Source of the DNA: Mesorhizobium sp. YM1C-6-2
Lineage (GTDB): Bacteria > Pseudomonadota > Alphaproteobacteria > Rhizobiales > Rhizobiaceae
Assembly: GCF_003666685.1 (NCBI RefSeq)
Contig: NZ_RCIZ01000004.1
Coordinates: forward strand, 372,001-436,000
DNA: 64,000 bases
Direction of reading: 5' to 3'
The position numbers and the translations under genes are program-made. Each line of letters begins with the position of its first letter. Within the stretch, counting starts at the first letter, position 1. Shown here piece after piece: positions 8,766 to 16,816 of the stretch. The notes below the pieces were generated by a model. That model saw only the letters and a list, made by a program, of their open reading frames with translations, was not told the DNA's origin and ran no database searches.

Positions 8766-10199
8766 GTGAATTTCGATCGAAAGTCGGCCGCGATGGCCCT
8801 CATCGCCGGCATTGCGGCAATTCTGTCCCTGACTGTTCCGGCGAGCGCCGCAGAAGCCCTGCCGGGCGCGACGATGTCGCTGTGGTGGGCGCTGCCCTTC
8901 GCCGGCATCCTCTTGTGCATCGCCACCGGGCCGCTGCTCTACCCGCATTTCTGGGAACATCACTACGGCAAGATCGCGCTGTTGTGGGCGGCGCTGGTGG
9001 TGCTGCCGATGGCCGTCATGTTCGGCATCGAGGCGACCGCCGAGGCGACGCTGCACACGCTGCTGCTCGAATATGTCTCCTTCATCATCCTGCTGTTCGC
9101 ACTGTTCACCATCTCGGGCGGCATCCTGGTCGCCGGCAACATCCACGGGACGCCGCTGACCAATGTCCTGCTGCTGGTGATCGGTTCGCTGCTGGCGTCG
9201 GTTGTCGGCACGACGGGCGCTTCGATGATCATGATCCGGCCGATGATCCGGGCGAATGACAATCGCCGCGTCAATGCGCATGTGATCATCTTCTTCATCT
9301 TCCTCGTCTCCAACATCGGCGGCTCGCTGACGCCGCTCGGAGATCCGCCGCTGTTCATCGGCTTCCTGCGCGGCGTCGACTTCTTCTGGACGACGACCCA
9401 CCTGTTTTGGGAGATGCTGCTCGCCGGCGGCATCGTGCTCGCCGTGTTCTTCGTGCTGGACAGCTATCTGCACAGCCTCGAGGGCGGGCTGCCCAAGGTC
9501 AAGGATCCGACGCCGGACAAGAAGGTGCGCCTGCGCGGCCTCGCCAACGTGCCGCTGCTGGTCGGCGTGATCGTGGCGATCCTGATTTCGGGGGTCTGGC
9601 GGCCCGGCGTCGCCTTCACGGTCGCCGGCGTCTCGGTCGAGTGGCAGAACCTGCTGCGCGACATCGCCATCCTGGCGCTCGCCGGTGTGTCGCTTCTCGT
9701 CTCGCGCGAGGAATACCGCAAGGCGAACGGCTTCAACTGGGCGCCGATCGCGGAAGTGGCGAAGCTGTTCTTCGGCATCTTCATCTGCATCATCCCTGTC
9801 ATCGCCATCCTGCGCGCCGGTTCGGACGGGGCTCTCGCGCCGCTCGTCTCGCTGGTGACGGGCGCGGACGGGCAACCCAACAACCTCGCCTATTTCTGGC
9901 TGACCGGCATCCTGTCGTCGTTGCTGGACAACGCGCCGACCTACCTCGTCTTCTTCGAGATGGCGGGCGGCGATCCGCAGCACCTGATGACGGAACTGGC
10001 CGGCACGCTCGCCGCGATCTCGGCCGGCGCCGTGTTCATGGGCGCCAACACCTATATCGGCAACGCGCCCAACTTCATGGTCTATGCGATCGCGCGCCAG
10101 AGCGGCGTGAACATGCCGAGCTTCTTCGGCTACATGCTGTGGTCCGGCGTGGTGCTGATCCCGACCTTCGTGATCGTCGGCTTCGTGTTCTTCAGTTGA
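8766..10199 (+). CDS. NhaD/CitMHS-like sodium:proton antiporter
   Basis: A 477-residue polytopic protein with an N-terminal signal-like segment (ALIAGIAAILSLTVPASAAE) and roughly a dozen helices. Conserved-looking elements: HGTPLTNVLLLVIGSLLASV, the GSLTPLGDPPLFIGFLRGV loop, and the LDNAPTYLVFFEMAG helix, all features of the ion-transporter superfamily members annotated as sodium:proton antiporters. It probably exchanges Na+ for H+ at the inner membrane; the ion is inferred from family. GTG at 8766 is preferred because GGGGAG lies eight bases upstream; a TTG at 8733 has no such site. Confidence 0.85.
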   Translation: MNFDRKSAAMALIAGIAAILSLTVPASAAEALPGATMSLWWALPFAGILLCIATGPLLYPHFWEHHYGKIALLWAALVVLPMAVMFGIEATAEATLHTLLLEYVSFIILLFALFTISGGILVAGNIHGTPLTNVLLLVIGSLLASVVGTTGASMIMIRPMIRANDNRRVNAHVIIFFIFLVSNIGGSLTPLGDPPLFIGFLRGVDFFWTTTHLFWEMLLAGGIVLAVFFVLDSYLHSLEGGLPKVKDPTPDKKVRLRGLANVPLLVGVIVAILISGVWRPGVAFTVAGVSVEWQNLLRDIAILALAGVSLLVSREEYRKANGFNWAPIAEVAKLFFGIFICIIPVIAILRAGSDGALAPLVSLVTGADGQPNNLAYFWLTGILSSLLDNAPTYLVFFEMAGGDPQHLMTELAGTLAAISAGAVFMGANTYIGNAPNFMVYAIARQSGVNMPSFFGYMLWSGVVLIPTFVIVGFVFFS

Positions 10200-10200
10200 C

Positions 10201-10223
10201 CGGGGCCTGACGATCAGGCCCCG
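10201..10223 (+). terminator. Terminator hairpin after the antiporter gene
   Basis: A perfect 10-bp stem, CGGGGCCTGA (10201-10210) with TCAGGCCCCG (10214-10223), and a 3-base loop begin directly after the stop codon. The following ACCGTTT gives only a short T-tract. Confidence 0.65.
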
Positions 10224-10293
10224 ACCGTTTGGCGCATCGGCGCGGCTGCTGTAGGAAGGCGGTTGCCCGGGCGGGCCAGCCAAGGAGAGAACC

Positions 10294-11130
10294 ATGCAGC
10301 AGCGTCGCTTCGGCAGCCTCGACCGCGAGGTGTCCGTCATCGGGCAGGGGACATGGCAGCTCGACGGCCGCAACGACGCCGGCGCGATCGCCGCGCTCCG
10401 GCGCGGGCTGGACCTCGGCATGACGCATATCGACACGGCCGAGATGTATGGCGAGGCCGAGCCGCTTGTCGCCAAGGCGATCGAGGGCCGCCGCGACGAG
10501 GTGTTCCTGGTGTCGAAAGTGCTGCCGAGCAACGCCTCCCGCGCCGGAACCATCAAGGCCTGCGAACGCTCGCTGGCGCGGCTGAAGACCGATCGCCTCG
10601 ACAGCTATCTTTTGCACTGGCGCGGCAGCTACCCGCTGGAGGAGACGTTCGCCGCCTTCGAGGAATTGCAGCGCGCGGGCAAGATCCTGTCCTGGGGCGT
10701 CAGCAATTTCGACGCCGATGATCTGGAAGAGGCGCTTTCGATCGCAGGCGAGGGCAAGATCGCCTGCAACCAGGTGCTCTACCATCTGCAGGAACGCGCG
10801 ATCGAGCATGCCGTGATCCCCTGGTGCGAGAAGCACAAGGTGACCGTCGTCGCCTACAGCCCGTTCGGCCAGGGCCGTTTCCCGAACCCGTCCTCGGCTG
10901 GCGGGCGCGTGCTCAAGGAGATCGCCGACGCGCATGGCGCGACCCCGCAGCAGGTGGCGCTGGCCTTCCTGACGCGGCGGGATTGGGTGCTCGCCATCCC
11001 GAAGGCGTCGAAGCCCGAACATGCGGCGGACAACGCGGCGGCCGGCGACCTGCGCCTCACGACCGCCGAGATCGAGCGGATCGACCAGGCTTTTCCGCGC
11101 GGACGGCCGAAAAGCCTGCCGATGATTTAG
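10294..11130 (+). CDS. Aldo/keto reductase
   Basis: A 278-residue NADPH-dependent aldo/keto reductase. The catalytic tetrad is visible: Asp47 and Tyr52 in HIDTAEMYGEAE, Lys75 in FLVSKVLP, and His108 in SYLLHWRG. The C-terminal AIPKASKPEHAADNA region forms the cofactor phosphate-binding site. The substrate is probably a small aldehyde or ketone. The ATG follows AAGGAGAGAACC. It is convergent with the MFS gene that ends at 11144, with only 13 bases between them. Confidence 0.93.
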   Translation: MQQRRFGSLDREVSVIGQGTWQLDGRNDAGAIAALRRGLDLGMTHIDTAEMYGEAEPLVAKAIEGRRDEVFLVSKVLPSNASRAGTIKACERSLARLKTDRLDSYLLHWRGSYPLEETFAAFEELQRAGKILSWGVSNFDADDLEEALSIAGEGKIACNQVLYHLQERAIEHAVIPWCEKHKVTVVAYSPFGQGRFPNPSSAGGRVLKEIADAHGATPQQVALAFLTRRDWVLAIPKASKPEHAADNAAAGDLRLTTAEIERIDQAFPRGRPKSLPMI

Positions 11131-11143
11131 GTAGGGTTTCGGT

Positions 11144-12331
11144 CTAGGCCCGCTGGAGGCTGGCCGCCGGCGGCGTCGCGCCGCTGCGCTTCTCCCACGC
11201 ATAGGACATGACGGCGACGGCCACGGCGACGATCATCGACCCCACGCCGACCAGCGGCAGGCTGCGATAGGGGAGGCCGGCGGAGAGCATCATCGCGCCG
11301 AGCGAGGCGGCGATCGCGATGCCGATGTTGAAGCCCGACGGGATGAGCGAGGAGGCGAGGTTCGGCGCGTCCGCGGTCCAGGCGAGGATGCGCGTCTGGA
11401 TCGGCGTGCCGACGGCGAAGTTGAGGCCGCCCCAGACGGTGAGCGCCATGACCATCGGCAGCGGATAGGGGCTGACCGCGTAGATCACGGCGAGCACCAC
11501 CGCCTGCAGAGCGAGCATGATGATGAGCGACGGCATCAGGTGCCGGGCGGCGAGCTTGCCGCCGATGAAGACGCCGATCGTGGCGCCGAGTCCGTTGAGC
11601 AGCAGCACCCAGGGCACGAGGCTGGCGTCGAGCCCGGTCACCTCGACCAGCAGCGGCGCGATGTAGGTATAGGGCACGAACTGGCAGAGCATCAGCATCA
11701 GCATGATGATGAGGCAGGTCCAGACCTGCTGGCGGCCGAGCACGCGCACCTCGTTGCGGAAGCCCGCCGGCGCGGCGGACGCGCCGGTGCCGCGCGGCAA
11801 AAGCAGAGCCATGGCGACGGCCGCGACGATGCCGAGGAAGAACATCGCCCAGAAGGTCGCGCGCCAGTCGAAGGCATTGCCGATCGCGGTGCCGATCGGC
11901 ACGCCGACGATGCCCGAGACGGTCAGGCCGGCGAGGATGAGCGCCACCGCCATGCCGCGCTGCTCCGGGCGCACCAGGCCGACGCCGACCACCATGGCGA
12001 CGCCGAAATAGGCGCCGTGCGCGACCGCGGTGGCGACGCGCAGCAGAAGCATGGAGAGGAAATCCGGCGCCAGCGCGCAGGCCGCCTGTCCGAGCGTGAA
12101 GGCGACAGTCAGCCCGATCAGCAGCGTCTTTCTGGACAGCCGCGTCGTCGCGATGGTGAGCAGAGGGCCGCCGATGGCGATGCCGAGCGCATAGCCCGAC
12201 ACGAGGTAGCCGGCGCTGGGCACGCTGACGCCGAGCCCGGCCGCAACCTGCGGCAGCACGCCGGCGATGACGAACTCGGTCGTGCCGAAGGCGAAGGCGG
12301 CGATGAACAGGGCAAGGAGCGGGAGCGGCAT
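11144..12331 (-). CDS. MFS transporter, AraJ/DHA1 type
   Basis: A 395-residue, 12-helix major facilitator starting MPLPLLALFIAAFAFGTTEF, a hallmark of the AraJ/YdhP/NepI-like DHA1 group (FGTTEFVIAGVLPQVA). Other marks are GYALGIAIGGPLLTIATTRL, LLLRVATAVAHGAYFGVAM and the motif-C-like GLTVSGIVGVPIGTAIG. It probably exports small drugs, sugars or nucleosides. The ATG at 12331 is chosen by family N-terminus; the upstream extension starts with TTG and reads as non-membrane filler. No dedicated regulator is next to it. Confidence 0.87.
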   Translation of the reverse strand: MPLPLLALFIAAFAFGTTEFVIAGVLPQVAAGLGVSVPSAGYLVSGYALGIAIGGPLLTIATTRLSRKTLLIGLTVAFTLGQAACALAPDFLSMLLLRVATAVAHGAYFGVAMVVGVGLVRPEQRGMAVALILAGLTVSGIVGVPIGTAIGNAFDWRATFWAMFFLGIVAAVAMALLLPRGTGASAAPAGFRNEVRVLGRQQVWTCLIIMLMLMLCQFVPYTYIAPLLVEVTGLDASLVPWVLLLNGLGATIGVFIGGKLAARHLMPSLIIMLALQAVVLAVIYAVSPYPLPMVMALTVWGGLNFAVGTPIQTRILAWTADAPNLASSLIPSGFNIGIAIAASLGAMMLSAGLPYRSLPLVGVGSMIVAVAVAVMSYAWEKRSGATPPAASLQRA

Positions 12332-12447
12332 TCGGGTTGGACTGCTCTTTTGGACGCAGGGAGAAACCACGAACAGGCCGGCCGCCGCAACCAAGAAATT
12401 ATGGATCGGCCTTCAGTTTTCTTCAGGGATGGACCGGGAGGGCTCGC

Positions 12448-14112
12448 TCAGCCCGCCGTCAGCCTGGAGCCGCGCAGCAGGCCCTGTTCCTCCAGCACCG
12501 GGTAGGCCATGGAGGCCAGCAGCGAGTTGATCTGCTTGAGGTCGCGGATCGTGTCGAGATGGATGGTGCTGGTCTCCAGGCTCTTCACAGTGCCTTCGCG
12601 CAGCCGCACGAAATGGCTCGTACTGGTCGCCTTCTCGACGTCGCGCAGCCGGTCCTTCTCCTCGACCAGCTGGCGCGCGGTCGCCGCATCGCGCGACACC
12701 AGAACATTGAAGGCGAGCCTTGCGTTGGCGAGCACCGAAGCGTGGAAGCTGGTCAGCTCGCGCCAGCCTTCGGGTGTGAACTCCAGTCCGCGCTCCATCT
12801 TCTTGCGGACATGCACAAGCATGTTGCGCACGATGATGTCGCCGACCTGCTCCAGCTTCACGCAGGCGCCGATCAGCTCCTGGCAGCGCAGCGCTTCCGC
12901 TTCGGTGAGCTGGCGGCTCGTCACCTTGGCGAGATAGAGTTTTATGGCCGCATGCTTGCGGTCGACGCGGTCGTCGAGCGCCGCGAGCGCCTTGATCTTG
13001 TCGTCGTCAGCCGCCTCGTAGAGCTCGATGATACGGCTGAGCATGATCTCGATCGTCTCGCAGACGCGCACCACCTCGCGCGTCGCATTGGCGAGCGCCT
13101 GCGGCGGCGAGTCGAGCGCGTCTTCCGAAAGCGCCGAGATTTCCTGGGTCGCCAGCGCGGACGCCGGCTCGGGCGGGGTGCCGAGCGCCACGATCCATTT
13201 CGACGCGCGATAGACCAGCCCGGCGAGCGGCAGGCCGGCGAGCAGGATCAGGCAGTTGAACAGGATGTGCGCATTGACGATCTGGTCGGGCACGGTGGCG
13301 CCGAGCGAAGCCACCGACGGCCTGAAGGTCATGAAGACGACCAGCATGACCAGCGAGCCGACGCCGCGCATCAGAAGGTTGCCGATCGGCACGACGCGTA
13401 CGCCCGGGTCTGCAGATCGGGTGAGCAGCGGCGCGATGACCGAGCTGCCGAGATTGACGCCGAGCACCAGCACGACGCCGAGGTCCGGCGGGATGAAGCC
13501 GCGGCCGGCGAGCGTCACGAAGAGCAGCACCGCCGCGATGCTCGAATGGAAGAGCCAGGTGATCAGCGCGGCCAGCAGGTAGGCGGTGACCAGGTCGCCC
13601 GAGAAATAGTCGACGATGACCGGCATCAGCCGGCTCTCGCGCAGCGGCTCGGACGCCGTGCCGATCATTTCGAGCGACAGAACCAGCAGGCCGATGCCGA
13701 CAAGGATGCGACCGAGCTGGCGCCAGTCGCGCCGCTCCGTCGCCATGAACATGATGGTGCCCGCGGTCAGGCAGATCGGCACCAGCAGGGTGAGGTCGAA
13801 GGTGAGCAGCTTGACCACCAGCGCCGAGCCGATCTCCGCGCCGCGCACCGCGAGCTGGCCGGCCATGCCGCTGACGATGCCGGCGCCGGCGAAGGAGCCG
13901 ACGAGCAGGGTGACGGCGGTCGAGCTCTGGAAGGCGATGGCGAGCGCGGTGCCGGCGAGCACCGCCAGGATCGGGTTGCGCATCGTGGTGCGCAGCTTGT
14001 AGCGCAGCACGTCGCCATAAGCGCGCTCGACGCCGGTGCGCACCATGCGGGTGGCGAACAGCATCAGCGCGATGGCGCCGGCCAGGTGCAGGAGCACGAC
14101 CGAGCCGCTCAT
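12448..14112 (-). CDS. Na/Pi-cotransporter II-related protein with PhoU-like tail
   Basis: A 554-residue protein. The first ~320 residues hold two inverted Na_Pi_cotrans repeats, each with a QSST/HSS-type signature: LAIAFQSSTAVTLLVGSF and ITWLFHSSIAAVLLFVTL. The C-terminal ~200 residues form a helical, charged, PhoU-like domain (SRIIELYEAADDDKIKALAA). It probably imports phosphate with sodium, or belongs to the NptA/YjbB group that can move phosphate outward; direction cannot be read from sequence. ATG 14112 has GGGAG eight bases upstream; a GTG nine bases earlier is an alternative. Confidence 0.9.
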   Translation of the reverse strand: MSGSVVLLHLAGAIALMLFATRMVRTGVERAYGDVLRYKLRTTMRNPILAVLAGTALAIAFQSSTAVTLLVGSFAGAGIVSGMAGQLAVRGAEIGSALVVKLLTFDLTLLVPICLTAGTIMFMATERRDWRQLGRILVGIGLLVLSLEMIGTASEPLRESRLMPVIVDYFSGDLVTAYLLAALITWLFHSSIAAVLLFVTLAGRGFIPPDLGVVLVLGVNLGSSVIAPLLTRSADPGVRVVPIGNLLMRGVGSLVMLVVFMTFRPSVASLGATVPDQIVNAHILFNCLILLAGLPLAGLVYRASKWIVALGTPPEPASALATQEISALSEDALDSPPQALANATREVVRVCETIEIMLSRIIELYEAADDDKIKALAALDDRVDRKHAAIKLYLAKVTSRQLTEAEALRCQELIGACVKLEQVGDIIVRNMLVHVRKKMERGLEFTPEGWRELTSFHASVLANARLAFNVLVSRDAATARQLVEEKDRLRDVEKATSTSHFVRLREGTVKSLETSTIHLDTIRDLKQINSLLASMAYPVLEEQGLLRGSRLTAG

Positions 14113-14471
14113 GGCGCGCACTCCCGTCCTGCCGTGACGGTGGCGAAGTGGGTTGGGGCGGGAGCGCGGAAGGTGTTCATGGCGGCGAATGTATTTTAGC
14201 CGGATAATATTTTTCGTCCATTGCGCCAGGCTGTTCGCCGGCGACGGACGATGTCGGAAACGGAGCCCGGGGCATGAAGTTCCCGGCCGCTGCGGCGGCG
14301 GGCATGAATGGCCGGAGCCGGGTTACGCAAGGGCAGAATCCGGATGAATCGGATTTGAAATTAACGATCGTAAACGGCTGGAATCATTACGGAAATGTAA
14401 GGCTTCCGTTCAGTTTCGGTTCATGCGGCGGACGCTACTCCTTGCGCATCGACAACCAAGGAGTACCTCCC
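14113..14471. other. Intergenic stretch with promoter elements only
   Basis: 359 bases between the divergent Na/Pi gene and the RcnB-like gene. An open frame from 14274 continues into the RcnB gene but has no ribosome site and no recognisable content, so it is treated as non-coding. The only clear signals are the repeated GTTCA half-sites near 14408 and the ribosome site before 14472. Confidence 0.6.
14408..14439 (+). promoter_or_regulatory. Tandem GTTCA repeats, candidate response-regulator site
   Basis: GTTCA at 14408-14412 and again at 14419-14423 gives an 11-base period, the spacing used by OmpR/PhoB-family regulators. GCTACT at 14434-14439 could be the -10, so the repeats would overlap the -35 region, as expected for an activator. 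The cognate regulator is unknown. Confidence 0.4.
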
Positions 14472-14828
14472 ATGAAACGTCTCATCCTCTCCGCCGTTGC
14501 GCTCTCGATGCTGGCGCTTCCGATTTCCCAGGCGCAGGCCGGACCCAGGCATGAGCCGCCGCGCTACGAGCGTCAGGACTCGCAGTGGAACAAGAGGCCG
14601 TCCTACGACAATCACTACAAATACAAGAAGAAGGTGGTGAAGAAGCATCGCTGGGAACGCGGCCACAGGGTTCCCGCCTGGCAGCGCAAGCACGTGGTGA
14701 AGGACTACCACCGCTACGGCCTGCGGCGTCCGGCTCATGGCCAGCAGTGGGTCAAGGTCGACAACGACTTCCTGCTGATCTCGATCGCCTCTGGCCTGAT
14801 CGGCGGCATCATCGCCAGCCAGTACTGA
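14472..14828 (+). CDS. RcnB-like small periplasmic protein
   Basis: A 118-residue protein with a signal peptide (MKRLILSAVALSMLALPISQ, cleavage near AQA-G) and a basic, Tyr/His/Arg-rich mature part. The HRWERGHRVPAWQRKHVVKDYHRYGLRRPAHGQQWVKVDNDFLLI-type region is typical of the RcnB family (RYRVPxxW, hydrophobic end with a Gly-rich helix). E. coli RcnB affects nickel/cobalt homeostasis; rhizobial relatives are mostly uncharacterised. AAGGAGTACCTCCC precedes the ATG. A strong terminator follows. Confidence 0.82.
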   Translation: MKRLILSAVALSMLALPISQAQAGPRHEPPRYERQDSQWNKRPSYDNHYKYKKKVVKKHRWERGHRVPAWQRKHVVKDYHRYGLRRPAHGQQWVKVDNDFLLISIASGLIGGIIASQY

Positions 14829-14855
14829 TCAAAAATCCTCGTCTGCCTCCAGACT

Positions 14856-14882
14856 GGCGGCCCGCAAGGGCCGCCTTTTTTT
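14856..14882 (+). terminator. Rho-independent terminator after RcnB-like gene
   Basis: A perfect 8-bp GC stem, GGCGGCCC (14856-14863) with GGGCCGCC (14868-14875), has a GCAA tetraloop and is followed by seven T residues. Confidence 0.92.
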
Positions 14883-14929
14883 GTTGCTGCGACCGGCTCG
14901 ATCGGAGGCGCGATCGAGCGAATTGCGGA

Positions 14930-15508
14930 TCAAGGACGGGCCAGCAGCCTGTCCAGTCCCTCCCGGACCAGCGGGGGGACATCCCTGGCGTCGTCCAGAT
15001 AGGCGATCTCGAGCAGGCCATCGGACAAAGCGACGAGCAGCGAGGCGGTTACCGACGGGGCCGGATCGCCGTCCTCCGCAAGAAGCTGCCTGAGCAGGCC
15101 GTGATACCACGCGCGCCTGGCATCGATCGCCTTGCGCACCGGCCCTTCGGGGTCCGGGTATTCGGCCGCCGCGTTGAGGAACGGGCAGCCCCGATAGCCG
15201 CCGCCGGTCGCGGCGTCGCCGATGCGCCCGAGGATCGCCGCGATCATCCCGCGCGGAGGCTGCGTCGGCAGCGCCGCCACGGCCTCGCGTCCGAGCCGGT
15301 CCTGCTCCTCGACATAGGCGACGACGAGATCGTCCTTCGACGGGAAGTGGTTGTAGAACGTTGCCTTGGCGACGCCCGCCTCCGCGATGATGCGGTCGAT
15401 GCCGACTGCGTGGATGCCGCCCGAATAAAAAAGCCGCGTCGCCGTGTCGAGCAGGCGGCGGCGCGCGGGGCTGGCTGCGGGGTCGGCGAGTGGGGCGGGT
15501 TTTTTCAT
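14930..15508 (-). CDS. TetR-family repressor
   Basis: A 192-residue TetR-type regulator. The helix-turn-helix lies near residues 20-60: LLDTATRLFYSGGIHAVGID, then AEAGVAKATFYNHFPSKDDL. The C-terminal ligand domain includes GCPFLNAAAEYPDPEG, seen in the TetR subgroup that controls small oxidoreductase-like operons. It is divergent from two tandem SnoaL-like genes, with a long perfect operator between them, so it most likely represses that pair and itself. Confidence 0.9.
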   Translation of the reverse strand: MKKPAPLADPAASPARRRLLDTATRLFYSGGIHAVGIDRIIAEAGVAKATFYNHFPSKDDLVVAYVEEQDRLGREAVAALPTQPPRGMIAAILGRIGDAATGGGYRGCPFLNAAAEYPDPEGPVRKAIDARRAWYHGLLRQLLAEDGDPAPSVTASLLVALSDGLLEIAYLDDARDVPPLVREGLDRLLARP

Positions 15509-15511
15509 GAG

Positions 15512-15558
15512 TTGACACTAGCAGACAGGTCTGTACAGTACATAGACAGACCTGTCTG
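15512..15558 (+). promoter_or_regulatory. Promoter overlapped by TetR operator
   Basis: TTGACA (15512-15517) and a TACAGT-like -10 (15534-15539) drive the + strand gene. A perfect 13-bp inverted repeat covers them: CAGACAGGTCTGT (15522-15534) and ACAGACCTGTCTG (15546-15558), with 11 bases between. Each arm is itself nearly palindromic, which suggests two adjacent repressor dimers. Confidence 0.8.
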
Positions 15559-15571
15559 TATGGAGGATGAA

Positions 15572-15949
15572 ATGCAAACGCGCGACACGGCTGAAATCAT
15601 TCGCCGGTTCAACCGGGCAATCCTGGAACATGAACCCGAACTTCTCGAAGGTCTGGTCGCCCCGGATTGCGTGATGGAATCGATCCAGCCGGCTCCGGAC
15701 GGCACGCGCTACGAAGGCCATGATGTGAATCTGGCGTTCTGGCAGGCCATGGCGGCCGACCGCGTCAACCGCTTCGAGGTGGAGGACACCTTCGTGATGG
15801 GCGAGCGCGCCAATGTTCGCTGGCGCTTCCATTTCGGAGGTGGCGGCTCGGTGCGCGGGGTCAGCCTGATGCGCGTCCGCGACGGCCGGATCGCCGAAGC
15901 CCTGGCCTACGCCAAGACACCGGGTCAGTCGGCGCCTCTGCCTGAGTGA
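15572..15949 (+). CDS. SnoaL-like (NTF2-fold) protein, first copy
   Basis: A 125-residue NTF2-fold protein. Motifs: EIIRRFNRAILEHEPELLEG, the PAPDGTRYEGHD loop, and the final strand RGVSLMRVRDGRIAEALAYAK. Such proteins bind or isomerise small hydrophobic molecules, or act as simple carriers; no specific reaction can be assigned. GGAGG lies five bases before the chosen ATG; an in-frame ATG at 15560 is possible. It is under the TetR-type operator at 15522-15558 and is a paralogue of the next gene. Confidence 0.82.
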   Translation: MQTRDTAEIIRRFNRAILEHEPELLEGLVAPDCVMESIQPAPDGTRYEGHDVNLAFWQAMAADRVNRFEVEDTFVMGERANVRWRFHFGGGGSVRGVSLMRVRDGRIAEALAYAKTPGQSAPLPE

Positions 15950-16098
15950 GCGCCAATCAGGCCCCGTGCCCCGCGACCCGGTCGACAAGGCGCTTCGGCC
16001 TTCGGGGAGGCCCGCTGGCACCTTTCTGTTCAAACCGCAGTCGTCCGTCACCGGCCACATGCCGGATCGGCGGCGGCCCGGCTCAACGAGGTGAGACA

Positions 16099-16461
16099 AT
16101 GACTGCTGAAAGCAAAGTTACCCGCGAAATCATGGAGCGCTTCCATGATGCGTTCCAGAAGCATCGGCCCGAAGACCTGGACGATCTGGTAGGCGAGGGC
16201 TGCGTTCTCGAGAACACAGGGCCGGCTCCGGACGGCGCGCGTTACGGAGGACGCCAGGCCTGCCTCGATTTCTGGAAAGGTATCGCGTCCTCGGCCAGCC
16301 ACGCCTTCGAAGCGGAAGAGATCTGGGCGAGCGGGGAGCGCGGGATCATCCGCTGGCGGCTCCGCTGGAGCAAGCTGGAGACGGATCGGATCCGAGGCGT
16401 CAACATCATGCGCGTGCGGGACGGTAGGATCGTCGAAGGCCTGGGATACATGAAGGGTTGA
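16099..16461 (+). CDS. SnoaL-like (NTF2-fold) protein, second copy
   Basis: A 120-residue paralogue of the preceding gene. The alignment is clear throughout: EIMERFHDAFQKHRPEDLDD, PAPDGARYGG, and RGVNIMRVRDGRIVEGLGYM match the neighbour at the same spacing. GAGGTGAG precedes the ATG. The 149-base gap between the copies has no obvious promoter, so both may be read from the TetR-controlled promoter. A tandem duplication followed by divergence is the simplest explanation. Confidence 0.82.
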   Translation: MTAESKVTREIMERFHDAFQKHRPEDLDDLVGEGCVLENTGPAPDGARYGGRQACLDFWKGIASSASHAFEAEEIWASGERGIIRWRLRWSKLETDRIRGVNIMRVRDGRIVEGLGYMKG

Positions 16462-16816
16462 TCTGCTCGGGAAACGCGCTCGCCTCAGGAGCATCTCCCA
16501 TAAGCCCGGCGACAACCCTCTCACGGCAGCAAAAATCGGGATCGGGGCCTCAAGAAGGAGAAGCACGTGATCATCATAGCTGGCCACTCACGAACCAAGA
16601 CCGCAGATGAGCGCGATGCCGAGAAGCCGTTCTGACGGGCGGCATCAGGCTTTTGGATCAGGCTTTTGGGTAGGACGACATATGCGGCATGGCTTGCAAG
16701 CTGGATCGGTCCGCGCACCATTGTGCCGCCTGTGAATCGCGGGCAAGAGACGGATTGAGGGGTCGCCCGGCCGATCTGCCGTGCTTATATGGGTGGAACA
16801 GAGTAACCTCCCGCCC
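16462..16816. other. Intergenic stretch with a gene remnant and a short tandem repeat
   Basis: 355 bases before dnaG. It holds a probable 22-codon monooxygenase remnant (16567-16635) and a 13-base tandem repeat, ATCAGGCTTTTGG, at 16644-16656 and 16657-16669. No convincing intact gene or dnaG promoter was seen. Confidence 0.6.
16567..16635 (+). pseudogene. Remnant of an antibiotic-biosynthesis-type monooxygenase gene
   Basis: A GTG with a very good ribosome site (AGAAGGAGAAGCAC) starts a 22-residue frame, VIIIAGHSRTKTADERDAEK plus PF. The first part matches the start of small ABM-domain (quinol monooxygenase-like) proteins, which are normally about 100 residues. The frame then stops, and nothing like the rest of the domain follows in any frame. 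It looks like a 5' stub left by a deletion. A real short peptide is less likely. Confidence 0.45.

Noticed and set aside
8763..10556. Very long minus-strand open frame across the antiporter gene
   Set aside because: 597 codons open only because the GC-rich antisense strand lacks stops; the translation is His/Arg/Asp-rich and has no domain, while the sense strand has clear transporter motifs.
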